A stretch of 64,000 nucleotides of DNA from Gliomastix tumulicola. Taxonomy: Eukaryota > Ascomycota > Sordariomycetes > Hypocreales > Bionectriaceae. This document shows, piece after piece, positions 1 to 11,449 of the stretch; the stretch's first letter is position 1; each line of letters begins with the position of its first letter. The notes below the pieces were generated by a model, which saw nothing but the letters and a program-made list of their open reading frames with translations, made no database searches and was not told the origin of the DNA. A program made the translations under genes and the position numbers. The stretch spans positions 1,488,001 to 1,552,000 of the forward strand of contig BCHX01000007.1 of NCBI GenBank assembly GCA_001599755.1. The letters run 5' to 3'.

Positions 1-1535
1 TTCCCCCCAGGGGATCGGAAGATGCACCCAGGGAAGGGGCATGCTTTACGGAGCCGGCCTGGAATCAAGCCGGACTTGCTTAGTTCACGGGATCCCGGGA
101 AAGCTGAGTTGCAAATCGATTGGACTCCACGGTTCGGAGTTTCCTTCGCTCCTGAGACCGGGGTGTGCGTTGTGGGGGAGGAGTAACTTAACTCCGTGCA
201 ACACGGCCCCTGCTTCTGGCGTCTGCTTACCCGCGCAGGACGACTCGACCTGGGCACTGCAACAAGACCACTGTGAGTCTCAGCTTGCAACTTCCCAGCA
301 GGATTGCTTCGCGCCCGCGCCCCACAAGTGGCATCAGATTGACAGAGTCATTCCGGAAGAGGGTGCGAGGATACCAAATCGATTCAGGTTGTATCAGAGC
401 ATGCCGGCGTGGAACACATACAACCGGCTACCCTAGACCGTCGGCCACTTAAGCCAGGCGAACAGCGCAACCAGTAAATTGAGCAATCGGCCAGTAATGC
501 ATCGAGATATTCGGTGCTCCAAGCGGATCGTGTCTGGCAGATACGTCACATATGAGGGTAGCGCCAGATCTCATGTAGACGCGATGTTCTGATCGACCGA
601 TTTTACAGCTACATATACGCCGAATCAGACGGAAGAATTAGCTAGGAGATCTGAGGTAGCAGCTGCGATCCCCTAGCAGTGCGGCGCGACATTACTAGAG
701 CAGCTCTCAGACAAGTGTTAGAAGTATGTAAATGGTAGATGCTCTTTGTGTAGTCTACGTATGGTTAGCAATAATGAGAAAGATAGACCAAGACTACTCG
801 TTACGTCTTACAGGCGAACAGCTATCGTCAGAGCCCGAAGCACGTTTGCATTCTTTCGTACTACGATTTGTACACAAGTCTGCATGACACCCGTAAACAA
901 GTAGTCATCTCATTCTGCAGCACGGCGATCCGAGCATTCACATCGAACGGTCAAACGCGTGATCTAGACCTCGCCCTTGTGTGCATGTTGCTTCCTGGTT
1001 TCCTAAATCTACAAGGGCTGCCCACGTGGATAATGGTGCGTTTCTCTAGAGCTCATCTAATAATAGGTCACATCCCCGCGCACGGGGCAGGCTGATGTAA
1101 CCATAGAAAGGCTGCGTTGACCGACACGACACAGAATGTGCCGGTGTAAGCGGCCTGGGACTCCTTGCATCCAAGGGCGGACAAATAAAGTCCGCGGGTG
1201 GTAAGCATTCCGTCTTTCTTTGAAGGATTTCCCCCTAATTCCCCTGTGCCATGCATTCAATGCCTGCCTGCCGATGCAAGAAAAAAAAAAAAAGAATGGC
1301 GCTAGTGATTTGGCGTCAGGGGATGGGGAAAAGTAGTAATAGATAAGGCGAAGTTTCTCGGGCAGCTGAGTCGTAGTCCACGTGGGAGTGATATAAGGGA
1401 AGTGCCTGATGTTAGACAATATGAATGTTGATGATTACAGCCTGTAGTTCCAACGCCAATCATCATCGATCCCAACCCCCCTTTTGCCCCTAGATCTTTG
1501 ATTAGTGGCTCATCCCGTTGGCCCATCTTGAGACC
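1..1535. other. Left-edge intergenic region
   Basis: No gene recognised. A 131-codon open frame at 41-436 (+) has no known motif and no spliced partner that I could find. A poly-A run lies at about 1281-1294. The last few hundred bases should carry the promoter of the FAD oxidase that starts at 1536. Confidence 0.5.
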
Positions 1536-3576
1536 ATGCGTATTACCTCTCTGACCCTACTGGGGCTCGGCCTGCTGTCGGATGTTACTCACGCTCTACC
1601 TGCCTACAAGGTGCCGCGTTTGTTCCAAAGACATGGCTTCACCCGTAGCGACTTAGATGTGCATACAGTTCAGCTCGAGCTCGCACCCTTGCTTTCCCCT
1701 ACCGCCACTATTTACGGACCCGACAACGCCGAGTGGGAGGAGAATACCGAGCGTTTCAACACCTTTACTCGAAACAACGTGCAGGTGATCGTCGAGCCGG
1801 GTGAGGAATCAGACGTGTCCACCATTGTGAGTGTCCACGGATGGATGATCCGACAGCCTATCAATTTCCCAGAATTCCATACAAGACACTATTTGCTTAC
1901 ATAGCGATTCTCGTCCTACCAGGTCAAGTATTCCAACGATAACAGCATCGAATTCTTTGTCTATGGGCGCGGCCATGGCCAAGACATCGCCATTGCCTCC
2001 TTCAAGGGCTTGCAGATTAACCTGGAGCCGCTGGATTCCATCGAGATTTCCGAGGACGGCGAATCTGTATTCCTGCAAGCTGGGTTGGACATTGGCCATG
2101 TCATCAGGGCCCTTTGGGAGGAGGGTCTGCATGTCAGTAAGTGATAGGCCCCTTTCCTTCATCCAACCCTTCTCCATATTCTTCCATCAAGTAATCAGCT
2201 TTGCTAAGACAGCTTCCTGTGCCTGAACAGCGACTGGGACAACCGCATGTGTCGGCTTGTTCGGAGCCGGACTGGGTGGCGGTCACGGACTGTTGGAGGG
2301 CCAGTACGGGCTCGTGATTGATAACTTCATCCATATGAACGTCGTTCTGGCCGACGGCACGGCTATTGGCGTGAATGCAACAAGCTACCCGGATCTCTGG
2401 TGGGCCATGCGAGGTGCCGGTCACAACTTCGGCATTGTTACCAGCGCTCAGTTAAAGGTTCACGGCCGTACCACGGACACCTGGCATTGGCACAACTACT
2501 GGTGGACTGGCGACAAGCTCGAGGCTATCTTTGAGGCTATCAATGCCCTTCATACCAGTTACAATGGAACCACGCCGCCTCTGATGGGTATGGAAGCGGG
2601 TGCGCTTCACATCAACACCACAGTTAGCGATGAGGTATGTCCGACCGATTTCCCTTCCACCGCCCAGTCTCTTCTCGCTGCAAAGTACTGCCGACAAGTA
2701 ACGGCGGAAGTTGAGGAGAGGAGGAGGAGGAGACACAATGTGCCCGACCCCGTGTGGAAGAAAGAGTCTTTGCTGACTCGTTTCCACTGACAATCGACAG
2801 CCCAGCTTTCTCTGGACTTTTGGATACGGCGGACCGGCCGACGAAGCCGAGGAGATCCTCGCACCCTTCAATGCAATCGGGGCCTTTAGTGAGGATGTCG
2901 GGGATGCCGAGTTCCCCGATGTCGCGAACCGCATGAGCAACGGGTATGAGCTCGCGGGGTGCGCGCCCCAGGCCTACTCTGGCACCTCGACGATCACAGG
3001 CCACTACGACATCGCGATCCAGCGCCGGATCTATGATCTGTTCAAGAAGCACGCAGAGGAGTACCCGGAGCTGGCGGCGGCGACGCGTGTCTTCAACGAG
3101 GGATACGCTACCAAGGGCATGTCGGATGTTCCCGCCAACTCCACGGCATACGCCCACCGCGACAGGATACACATCATGTACGTCACCCCCTTTACCTAAG
3201 ACCTGACCCACGAGGCCGGAGAAAAATGAGACCGGGTGTACATGAAGAATTGTTGAACCAGCGTGATAGCGTTGCTGATCCCTTTGCTAGCTACCAACTG
3301 TCTGCCAACGCTGAGTCCCTGGGCCTGCTAGATGTCGCCCAGAAGTGGGCGAGGGACACCTGGGAGCTCTGGCTTGAGAACGAGGGCCCGGGAGCAAGGC
3401 CAGTCACGTACCCGAACTACGTCCTCGGCCAAAATCCTGGTGAGACGCTGCAGTCCATCTACGGAGACGAGCCTTGGCGTCTCGACAGGCTGAAGGAGCT
3501 GAAGGGGAAGTATGACCCGTACAATCGCTTCCGGTACTACATCCCCATCATCCGGCCCGGTAATTACACACTGTAA
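1536..3576 (+). CDS. Secreted FAD-dependent oxidoreductase, berberine-bridge/VAO type
   Basis: Five exons: 1536-1826, 1923-2136, 2231-2634, 2801-3177, 3291-3576, giving 523 residues; the splices keep one frame and use GTGAGT, GTAAGT, GTATGT and GTACGT donors. The ATG at 1536 begins a hydrophobic signal peptide (MRITSLTLLGLGLL...HALP). The FAD_binding_4 (PCMH) domain shows the GRGHGQD motif, whose His is the usual site of covalent FAD attachment, and then ACVGLFGAGLGGGHGLLEGQ, including a Cys in the region that carries the second covalent link in bicovalent enzymes. The C-terminal BBE motif is YDPYNRFRYY. The family oxidises sugars, alcohols or alkaloid and polyketide intermediates using O2, and the signal peptide implies a secreted or vesicular enzyme. 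It faces the cupin gene tail to tail. Substrate unknown. Family call is secure; exact intron borders are inferred. Confidence 0.88.
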
Positions 3577-4102
3577 TTTTAAAGATCTCATCCCGAGTCC
3601 CGGCTGGAGAGAGCGCGGAGGACTTCGGTTTAGAAAATGCCCGATGCATAATTAGTACGGGGTTTGTCCGGTCTCCTTGCTCTTTATCCCTTTATCATGT
3701 GGCGTGCTAGTTAATATGGCTTCGCGGAATTCCTACGTAGTCATTTCGTCCTTTACACTATTACAAATCAAGCTTCTCTGCTTACTTCCTCCCTGCCTCC
3801 CGGAGCCGTTCTACAATGGCAATCTCCATGAACTGCTTCTCCGATTGTGCACCCTACAAAAGCTAGATTCCGTCCATCGACCGTCTGAACTACGTGTTGC
3901 TGATAGAAAGCCTTCGGAGCCGCTCTAAGACAAGCGCCTCCAGGGCGTACAGGTATCAAAGGGGGTGGAATAGAGTAATAATTCCGTTTAGATGTAACAC
4001 CCTTGATGATCTTCGCTAAGCTAGGATCTCCAACACCCAGAGAGACTGAACCACGCGCTGTTCTGCTACTACTACGAACCTTAGACCTACTTAGCCCTCG
4101 GC
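3577..4102. other. Convergent intergenic region
   Basis: Spacer between the 3' ends of the FAD oxidase and the cupin gene. AT-richer than the flanking exons. No gene or repeat seen. Confidence 0.5.
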
Positions 4103-5109
4103 TTACTCCATCCTGGCCTTTCCTGTATACTCCGGGTACGAGGTCTTATAACTAGACGTGCGGGACTTCCGTAAGTTGCCGCGCATTCATCAGAGGGAAG
4201 GTAGAGGGGGGATATCTGATCAAGGACGGGAGACTTACCCAAGTAAACCTGCCGCAATCCAGTATGACGCCACGTAATGGATCTTCTTCATCATCCACAG
4301 CGGCATCCAGTTCAGGAACTCAGGAGTCCACATGGACGACGCATCGTGGTAGAAAAGCATGATCTGGAACAGAGATGGCGACATGCCAGCCTTATCGCAG
4401 TCGGCAACGTATCCTACGATGTTGCGCAGAAAGTTGATGTCGAGGATGTGATCTTGGTCTTTGCATGGGTCCGCCCAGCCAGAGAAGATGAGGGACTCGG
4501 TAGCTGAGGGGTGAGACCAGAACTTGTGCCTGAATATGGGGAGCCAAACTGTGAGTTATCGTGTCTAGACTTAATGAAGTCCCCGCCAACCACCTTTCTC
4601 TATCCCGGAATCCGGAGTGGGAAAGGGGGCTGGGATGGGATACGTAAGGGGTTTGATGTGACTTGTGCGTACCGACTCCCGGCGTAGATGCTTAGTATCC
4701 CATCGTCCTTGGTGATGGCGTACTCCTTGCCATCTACGTACGCACCCAGAATTCCCTGCTCCACCTGGAAGTGCTCAGCTTGCTCGAAGTGCACGTGTCT
4801 AGACAGGGGAGAAAGAAAAAGATCGGGTCAACACAACAGAACGCTCCTGCATGAGCGAGCGAAACAGGAAGAGGAGGAGGGGGGGAAGGGCATGATGATC
4901 GCCATAACGCACAGTGGAGGACCGGACAGTCCGGCCTTGACACGTGGGTTCTCGATATAGTGCGTCTCGCGCAGACTCCAATCGCCGTTCTCGCCGAGGA
5001 GGATGTCGAATTTTGCGGCGTTACCAGCGGAGTAGAAGGTGTTTTGGGTCGAGGTGTTTGTCCGGGTCAATGGCCGGGCAGAGAGCCACTGCTGCCATGC
5101 GTAGACCAT
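4103..5109 (-). CDS. Cupin-fold protein
   Basis: Four exons read on the minus strand: 5109-4913, 4798-4673, 4529-4239, 4151-4103, giving 220 residues. Joining them restores both cupin motifs. Motif 1 is GPPLHVHFEQAEHFQVEQG (metal ligands H67, H69, E74), formed across the first splice. Motif 2 is GILSIYAGSRH, formed across the second. The C-terminal half has a Trp/aromatic-rich possible membrane-associated segment (WMPLWMMKKIHYVASYW), and the last exon encodes a short tail ending in GKARME. Fungal single-domain cupins of this layout are common in secondary-metabolite clusters, but their reaction is often unknown. The start at 5109 is the second in-frame ATG; the one at 5178 would add 23 residues. 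Divergent from the SDR at 5801. Confidence 0.82.
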
Positions 5110-5800
5110 CTTGGTGTCGACCAATCCTGGATAGCAATGAACGACTACTGCAGTGTGATTAGGAGGGTGTACGAGCAAGATGTACTCTGTGGAATGGTGT
5201 GCCTGCTGAAGCTATTCTAGGGTTTCTTTATGTACGGGTACATAATTATGTGGCTTATTTTTCACTCTCCGCTGCTCATCTGCCCATCATACGATTAGAT
5301 ATCAAAATGACCTTTTGCAGGATTTTCTGTATGATCTCCCTGCGCAGGAGCGGGACAAAAGAAAGCTGAAGATGGTCCGACTAAGTAAGAAGAGCTCCGA
5401 GCTGTGGCCCTGCGGCCGTTGCCCCCGGACGTTGGTGGGCCGGGCTTCTGTCAGTGGAAGAAGGATTTGATGGGGGGGAGTCCTCTGCGCAACAAAGAAA
5501 CTCCATAGCCAAGTCCTATGCACGGCCCGGCTCAAACTCGATCGATCTAGTTGTCTCGGCAATTAGAGACTACACTTGGCTGTTCGGTATTGATGGGCTG
5601 ATTTCGGTCAAAGCAGCATGCTGTGGCATTTTCTTTCTTTCCTACTGCAAGCATGCAATCCAACCCACTAAGCCACTATTCTCGCTTGAGCCGTCCACAC
5701 GCTGTTGCTCCCGCCAATGCAACGGGATTTTGTTGAATAGCTTTCTGCAGTTAGACATACCGAAACAAGCCGTGGAGAAAAGAAAAGGGAAGCGAAGACC
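5110..5800. promoter_or_regulatory. Divergent promoter region, cupin and SDR
   Basis: A 691-bp spacer between two divergent start codons, so it must hold both promoters. It contains a GC-rich stretch around 5400-5450. I could not single out a convincing shared operator by eye. Confidence 0.5.
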
Positions 5801-6965
5801 ATGTCATCCGCACTCCAGGCTGAGGCTGTCATTGAGGGCAAGCTACATGGTATCCTGTGGCGTCAGTTCACCAAGCCCAAGCCACTCCCCGCCGGAACCA
5901 AGCTTGACGGCCAGACATGCATCGTCACGGGCAGCAATGGCGGTGTCGGATTCGAGGCGTGCCGCCAGCTCCTCGAGCTGCATCCCTCCCACCTCATCAT
6001 GGCTGTACGCTCCAAGGCAAAAGGGGAGGCGGCGGCGAAGCAATTACGCGACCAGTTTCCCGACGAGAGCATCTCCATATCTGTCTGGACCCTTGATATG
6101 GCGTCGTATGACTCCATTCAGGAATTCGTGTCCCGGTGCGCGACCCTACCACGCATTGACATTGTCTTGTTGAATGCGGCAGGTGTCATCACCACGTTCA
6201 CACCCAACCCGGACACCGGCCATGAGTCCACCTTTCAGGTCGTCTACCTGTCCACGGCTCTACTAGGCATTCTACTCCTACCCGTTCTCAAGTCCAGCAA
6301 CGCGAGGAACAAGTCTGCGCGGCAGCCCGTGCTGAGTTTCGTGGGATCAGACCTGGCATACTCGCCGGATTTCGTCCCCAAGATCAAGAGTCCCGTCCTG
6401 CCCCAGTTTGACGACAAGGATACCTTCGACTATCTCGGTGCGTACGCGTCCGGCAAGATGTTTCTTCTGTTTCTCGTGTCCCGCCTCGCTGAGCTGGTGG
6501 ATCCCGCCGACGTTCTGATCAACGTGTCGAACCCGGGATTGACTCGCCACGCGGATCTGGATCGTGATACCTCGCTTTTCTTCAAGGTAGTCATGGGATT
6601 CTTTCGACTCGTCATAGGAAGGTCTCTATTCGTCGCCGCATCCATCTATCTTGACGCGACTTTGACTCGAGGACCGGAAGCCCATGGGAGCTTTATTAGC
6701 GACTGGGCAATCAAGCCGTGAGCCCCCCCCCCCCCCCNCNTCTTGGTTTTCCTTCTTTTCAGTTTTCAGCCCTCATCGACCACTCCTTGAAACATATAAC
6801 GTCTAAAGAAGACTAACCCATGTGAGAAGATATCCGCTCTTTTACTATACACCTGAAGGCCAAAGGGTCAGGGACAGGCTATGGGAAGAGACCCTGGAGG
6901 AACTAGATTCGGCGGGCGCTTCAAAGGTTATCCGAGAGCTTCAGGAGTCTGTCTCCAAGGAATGA
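5801..6965 (+). CDS. Short-chain dehydrogenase/reductase (retinol dehydrogenase-like)
   Basis: Two exons, 5801-6717 and 6830-6965, giving 350 residues. The first exon alone looks like a complete 306-codon frame, but it stops at a GTGAGC donor. The second exon restores the family C-terminus (PYPLFYYTPEGQ followed by RLWEETLEEL). NAD(P)-binding motif TGSNGGVG lies near residue 48, then NAAG and the catalytic YASGK (YxxxK). It should oxidise or reduce a hydroxyl/ketone with NAD(P)(H). This SDR subtype, with the N-terminal LPAGTKLDGQTCIVTG lead, is frequent in fungal tailoring clusters. It is divergent from the cupin and convergent with the next SDR. The intron carries a long C run with two undetermined bases. 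Confidence 0.88.
6722..6740. repeat. Poly-C tract with ambiguous bases
   Basis: A run of about fifteen C residues ending in two N calls (6738, 6740), inside the intron of the SDR gene just after its donor. The length is probably uncertain in the assembly. Confidence 0.9.
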
Positions 6966-7536
6966 AGGGCCCAAAGATGGTAGTATAGCCACGCAGCTTG
7001 CATTGTATTCCATATTTAATAAGATTTGCGTGTTCTGGAGATCCCAAATGCTGCTCGTACTGAAGGCCGCCGGCTCCAAAAACACATTATGTAAGGAGTA
7101 TTGAAGGAGCCACCTGCATTTGACAGGCACAGTGTACCCTTGTAATGGCCAAAGAAATCATGACTCCGTAAGCAATACGATCTCTCCTTACACACGCCCC
7201 CTCCAAGCGTCCGCATAGTCTCGCACATTACACACACACCCGCCCACAACCCCGGCATCGGGCACAAAAGTGCTCGATCCGACCCTGTCAAGCTACTACG
7301 GGATTTGGATCTGGGTGCGAACGGAAAACAATATGCGCTATGGCGAAATGGGGATAGAGTACGTCGCCTGGGGAATCCTGGAATAAGAGCACCATGGAAT
7401 CCCGTGAAATGAGATGGCGTCAACTTTGCGCTTTGAGATATGGAAAAAATATCTATAGCGAGGCTCTATACTTGACTACAGACCCTCTCTCGCATCAGCG
7501 GTACACAGCCCCTCCAAAGACAGTGGTCTTCCCAAT
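6966..7536. other. Convergent intergenic region
   Basis: Spacer between the 3' ends of the two SDR genes. Open frames on the minus strand here are short and match nothing I recognise. Confidence 0.5.
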
Positions 7537-8708
7537 CTACACCCACTGGCCGGGGATACCAGTGCTGGGGAGGAAGGCACCGGAGTTGCCCTTCTCAACG
7601 CTCGCGTTCTCCCAGACGTTGATGACCTTCTGAACGGCCTCGGCAGGCGGGGACGGGCCCTTGAAGTCCTCGCGGAGGCCGGCAAACTTTCCAAAGAGGG
7701 CGGTAGCGCGGGCCATTTCATCCTCGGTCACTGTATCATTAAAAGTTAGGACGGCTGCAGACCATCATGCAAATAAACAGCTGCCAGCTGGCAGAGGGTG
7801 GAGACATACATGTAGAGAAGTCGATGCCGTCACCAGGCTCGATGACGCCAGGGCAGACACTGATGAAGAGCACTCCATCCTTCTTGTACTGGGCGCCAAA
7901 CTTGGACACGGCCATGTTGGCGGCCGCCTTGGAGATAACGTAGGTGGGCGAGACCTCGATCTCGAGCTTGGTGCTGAAGTCGAGGTCAGACATGCCGCTG
8001 CTCACAAAGATGACCTTCTTGGCCTCGCCCTTGAGGATAAGGGGGAGGAAGAGGTTGAAGAGGTGGATGTTCCCAGTGACGTTGGTCTTGAACATGAGGT
8101 CCAGGTCCTCGTCGAGGTGCTTCGGGTCCTCGCCGCTGCTCAGCAAAAATTAGCATCCCATGCAAATCCTTAGCGCTCTACCGCTGCTGGGTATCAATCT
8201 AGTTCTGCGCGGACAGGAATACACGTACAGCTCTCCGATCGACTTGAAGAAGGGCTTGCCGACTGTCATGAGGGCAGCATTGGCGACCAGGTAGTCGATG
8301 GCTCCGCCAGTGAGCTTTGCCGTCTCCTCAGCCGCAGCCTAGGGGAAAATTGGTCAATAAATTCCCACTCTTCCGACTTTGCTTTCCTTGACAGAGCCGG
8401 CGTTTTACGGTGGGAAGCCTTACCTTCAGGGAGTCATAGGACACAAGATCACCAGCAAGAATGTGGATCTTGCCCGGGAGGTCCTTGAGCTCCTCGGCAA
8501 CCTTCTTCTCGGTGGCCTCCTTGTTTCGGGCAAGTCCGATGACAGTGTTGCCCTCCTTACTGGCCAAGTTGCGGACAAATTGGAACTAAAGGCGCTCGCG
8601 CGCATGCTAATTAATCTCCCATTGTCTGGTAGATAGGGGAGAAGCGAGCTATGGTGCAAGACTTACACCTAGGCCTCTGGACGCTCCAGTAACCACGTAG
8701 GTAGGCAT
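7537..8708 (-). CDS. Short-chain dehydrogenase (sniffer/ketoreductase-like)
   Basis: Five exons on the minus strand: 8708-8667, 8585-8424, 8338-8229, 8138-7810, 7730-7537, giving 278 residues. Exon 1 is only 14 codons and encodes MPTYVVTGASRGLG with the cofactor-binding TGxxxGxG. Then follow LAGDL, the VANAAL segment and the catalytic YVISK (YxxxK). Length and motifs match classical SDRs that act on small carbonyl compounds with NADPH. The acceptor of exon 4 could be 8138 or 8135, one residue different. Convergent with the upstream SDR and divergent from the DUF2306 gene. The two SDRs are not close copies of each other. Confidence 0.85.
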
Positions 8709-9807
8709 ATTGAGGATGCGTAGCGGTGGCACTAATGGTGGTTGGATGGTATTCGATACGCTGGACAGGGATGATGGAGGTTGGATAAGTGCGGTAGATT
8801 CTCAAACTCGTAGCCGATGGGGGGGCATGGGGTAGAATCTGGACCTTGGGCTACGACAACCTAACGCGCCTTTTAAAAACAAGGGAGGGACTGATTCCAA
8901 GTGCTTCCAGGCCCTGCCCAGCTTACAAATCGAAGTATCGCAGATGAGACAAAGCTGTGTGAAGGGGGGTTACACTGGCTGCGGCACAGACCAATTGTTG
9001 GTTGGGGAGGTTGCACTCCGTGGCATCAAAGGAGGGGGAGGGGCGGCCCGAGCTGAGCCTTACAGCAAGTATCACATCATTATCACAGCCAGCTGGTTAT
9101 CAGACTACGGGTTGCCGTGAGCCGTGGCACGGGAATCAGTCTGATCAGCCCAAGCATTGCCCCAAGGGGGAACGCTCATGGAATAATACCAGGGACATCA
9201 CCCCAGCACCTTCTGTCTGACTGCTTACTGCTGATCCAAATAGCCCTGGAAACGTTATTGCAATAAAGGTCGAGCACCCAGACAGTCCTTGCCACCGGAG
9301 TGCACTGTCCGCGCACACTGTAGTCCGCATGCAGGTGAGCCGCCACTAGTAGCTAATAAAACCCCAGTCTCCATGCTCCATGGCTGGAGATAAGCCTACA
9401 ACAGGAAGGTCGGTCAATACGCAAAACATAGCGCAGCTGTTTCTGTAGGCCAAAGTGGAGTTAATGCCAGCACCCTTGATCTACACATATTCTCGTAGTC
9501 AAAGCTCTGTGTATTTCTAAGCACAAGTCCGGGCGAACCAACAACCATCTGATCCTTGTGCGGCCTGCAAGGCATCGGTGTGCACAAGATTGCAGGCCAC
9601 CCTACAGCAACGACGGCAGGATCCAGACAAAAGACGGGACTCAGGCATCGATCCGCTTGGAATGAAGCAAGTCGACGAGGAGAGACCAAGGCGAGCTCAC
9701 TGAGGTCTTCCCGAGTCCTCTTGGAGTAGAAGCTATCACGGCTGACGCCTAACATTGCCCTTCCATCCCTCTCTTTTGCCCCGCAAATCACCACCTAAAG
9801 AGCCGGA
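8709..9807. promoter_or_regulatory. Divergent promoter region, SDR and DUF2306 gene
   Basis: A 1.1-kb spacer between divergent starts. No additional gene found. Operators were not identified. Confidence 0.45.
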
Positions 9808-10965
9808 ATGCCGTTCTACTATCAGTCTCACGGCAAAACCGCCCCCAACAAGTTCGTGACCGCAGCCCGCCGAATTTACCGCCCCCTCGGCTTCCAGCGT
9901 GGTTACACTTTCCCACTATGGCTCATCTTCGGCTTTGGATCACTCATCTTCTGCGCCGGGCATGCCAGGCTTCTCGATCATGAGGGCGTATACAAGGATC
10001 GGAACTACATCACGGGCGACTGGGAGGTGATGAGTCACGGCATGGGCAAGATCTCCTTCGTCACCCATTTGGCGGCTGTCATACCCATAGGCTTCCTCCT
10101 CCCGTTCCAGTTCCTTCCCATTGTCCGCCACAAGTACATGCTCTGGCACCGCATCGCCGGCCATGTCCTCACGGTGCTTCTGCTGATCGCCAACGTCGGC
10201 GCCGTCATGCTCGCCGACAAGGCGATGGGTGGCCCTTTCGACTTGCGCGTGGTCATCTACGCAGTGGCCGGCATGTCCACGGTCAGCCTCCTGCTCGCAT
10301 GGGTCAATATCATGCGCCTGCAGATCGACCAGCACCGTGCCTGGATGCTCCGTGCGTGGTTCTACTCCTTCATCATTGTCGCTCAGCGATATATCCATGT
10401 TGCGGTTGTGGACTGGGTCAGCTACCATGGCCCGTTCTACGTCCCGATGAGCTGCCACACTATCGACTTTGTCCTCAGGCTGTACCAGCCGGGGCTCGCA
10501 CCGACCTTTTATCCAGAGTGTGCCGATCAGCCAGACAGGGTCATCCCCGTCCTCGCCAACAGGTATCCCGCACCCAATGAGGAGGGCCTCCTCCCCCTGC
10601 AAGAGATGTCCGCCTCATTTCGGTTCACGCTTGCCCCTACCCTCCTCATCTCCTTCTTCTTCCATGCTGTCGGTGTCGAAATATACCTGAACTTAACCGG
10701 CCATGAAGCGAAGCGACTGAGAAAGATTAGCTATCGGAAGCAGCTCGCGAAGGGGTGGAGCCGGCCAGGCAATGCAAGCTGGCTCACCCCTGAGATCTGG
10801 GGTGACATGGGAGAGGAATCCGAGACCGCGGCTGAAGATCAGAAGAGTCAGGCTAATGGCAAGCCACGTAATGGCGTACCATCTAAGGAGGGTAAATCCA
10901 CTGATGTGGTGACCGATCGGACAAGTTTGATCGATGGCAAGCGCGTCAAAAGCAGAAACTATTAG
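9808..10965 (+). CDS. DUF2306-family integral membrane protein
   Basis: Single exon, 385 residues. Six or more hydrophobic spans can be read, for example FPLWLIFGFGSLIFCAGHA, FVTHLAAVIPIGFLLPFQF, IAGHVLTVLLLIANVGAVML, VVIYAVAGMSTVSLLLAW and LAPTLLISFFFHAVGVEIYL. Conserved polar residues lie inside or next to spans (HRIAGH, HRAWMLRAW). This is the pattern of the fungal DUF2306 family, whose biochemical role is not established. The C-terminal 70 residues are hydrophilic and probably disordered. It sits in a run of oxidoreductases, so it could serve transport, electron transfer or a membrane step for the same pathway; that is inference only. Confidence 0.85.
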   Translation: MPFYYQSHGKTAPNKFVTAARRIYRPLGFQRGYTFPLWLIFGFGSLIFCAGHARLLDHEGVYKDRNYITGDWEVMSHGMGKISFVTHLAAVIPIGFLLPFQFLPIVRHKYMLWHRIAGHVLTVLLLIANVGAVMLADKAMGGPFDLRVVIYAVAGMSTVSLLLAWVNIMRLQIDQHRAWMLRAWFYSFIIVAQRYIHVAVVDWVSYHGPFYVPMSCHTIDFVLRLYQPGLAPTFYPECADQPDRVIPVLANRYPAPNEEGLLPLQEMSASFRFTLAPTLLISFFFHAVGVEIYLNLTGHEAKRLRKISYRKQLAKGWSRPGNASWLTPEIWGDMGEESETAAEDQKSQANGKPRNGVPSKEGKSTDVVTDRTSLIDGKRVKSRNY

Positions 10966-11449
10966 GTAGAGCCTTGAATTGGGCCTAGGCATGTTTCAAT
11001 GGCAATCAGCAGTCCCTTTTGTATGGTCCGACACCTCCCTCTCGTCCTAGATTCCCTTAGACTATCTTGTAGCTGGCATAAGCTTGAGAAAATGAGGATG
11101 TAGTGCAGGGTGGACGTGGCACCACCTTGAGTGAGGTCGTCGGATAATTGGGGCCCGATTCCCTTACTTATGTTCTCTGTTGACACCAATGCAGTCTTCT
11201 CTCCATCAATGGGCCTTCCGGATTCACCCATAAGCGCTCATTGAAGCTGGGGCATAGATGATGTAGAAAAATCGATGAACAGTGTCTGAATGGCCGGGAT
11301 CTTTAACAACTGTTACTTCACGTTCATTTGAGAAACTGAGGAATGCAGAAAGACTCCTTTCAAGGGACATTATTCTTGTCACCAGCTACCTATCTATTTA
11401 GTTTTGCATTGACTGTAGATAAATACAATTAGCAGTTTCATCGCAAGGC
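10966..11449. other. Convergent intergenic region
   Basis: Spacer between 3' ends; AT-rich toward 11330-11440. Nothing else seen. Confidence 0.5.

Noticed and set aside
41..436. 131-codon plus-strand frame at the left edge
   Set aside because: No family likeness and no splice-site context; likely chance.
9940..10602. 220-codon minus-strand frame
   Set aside because: Antisense of the DUF2306 membrane protein; no motif.
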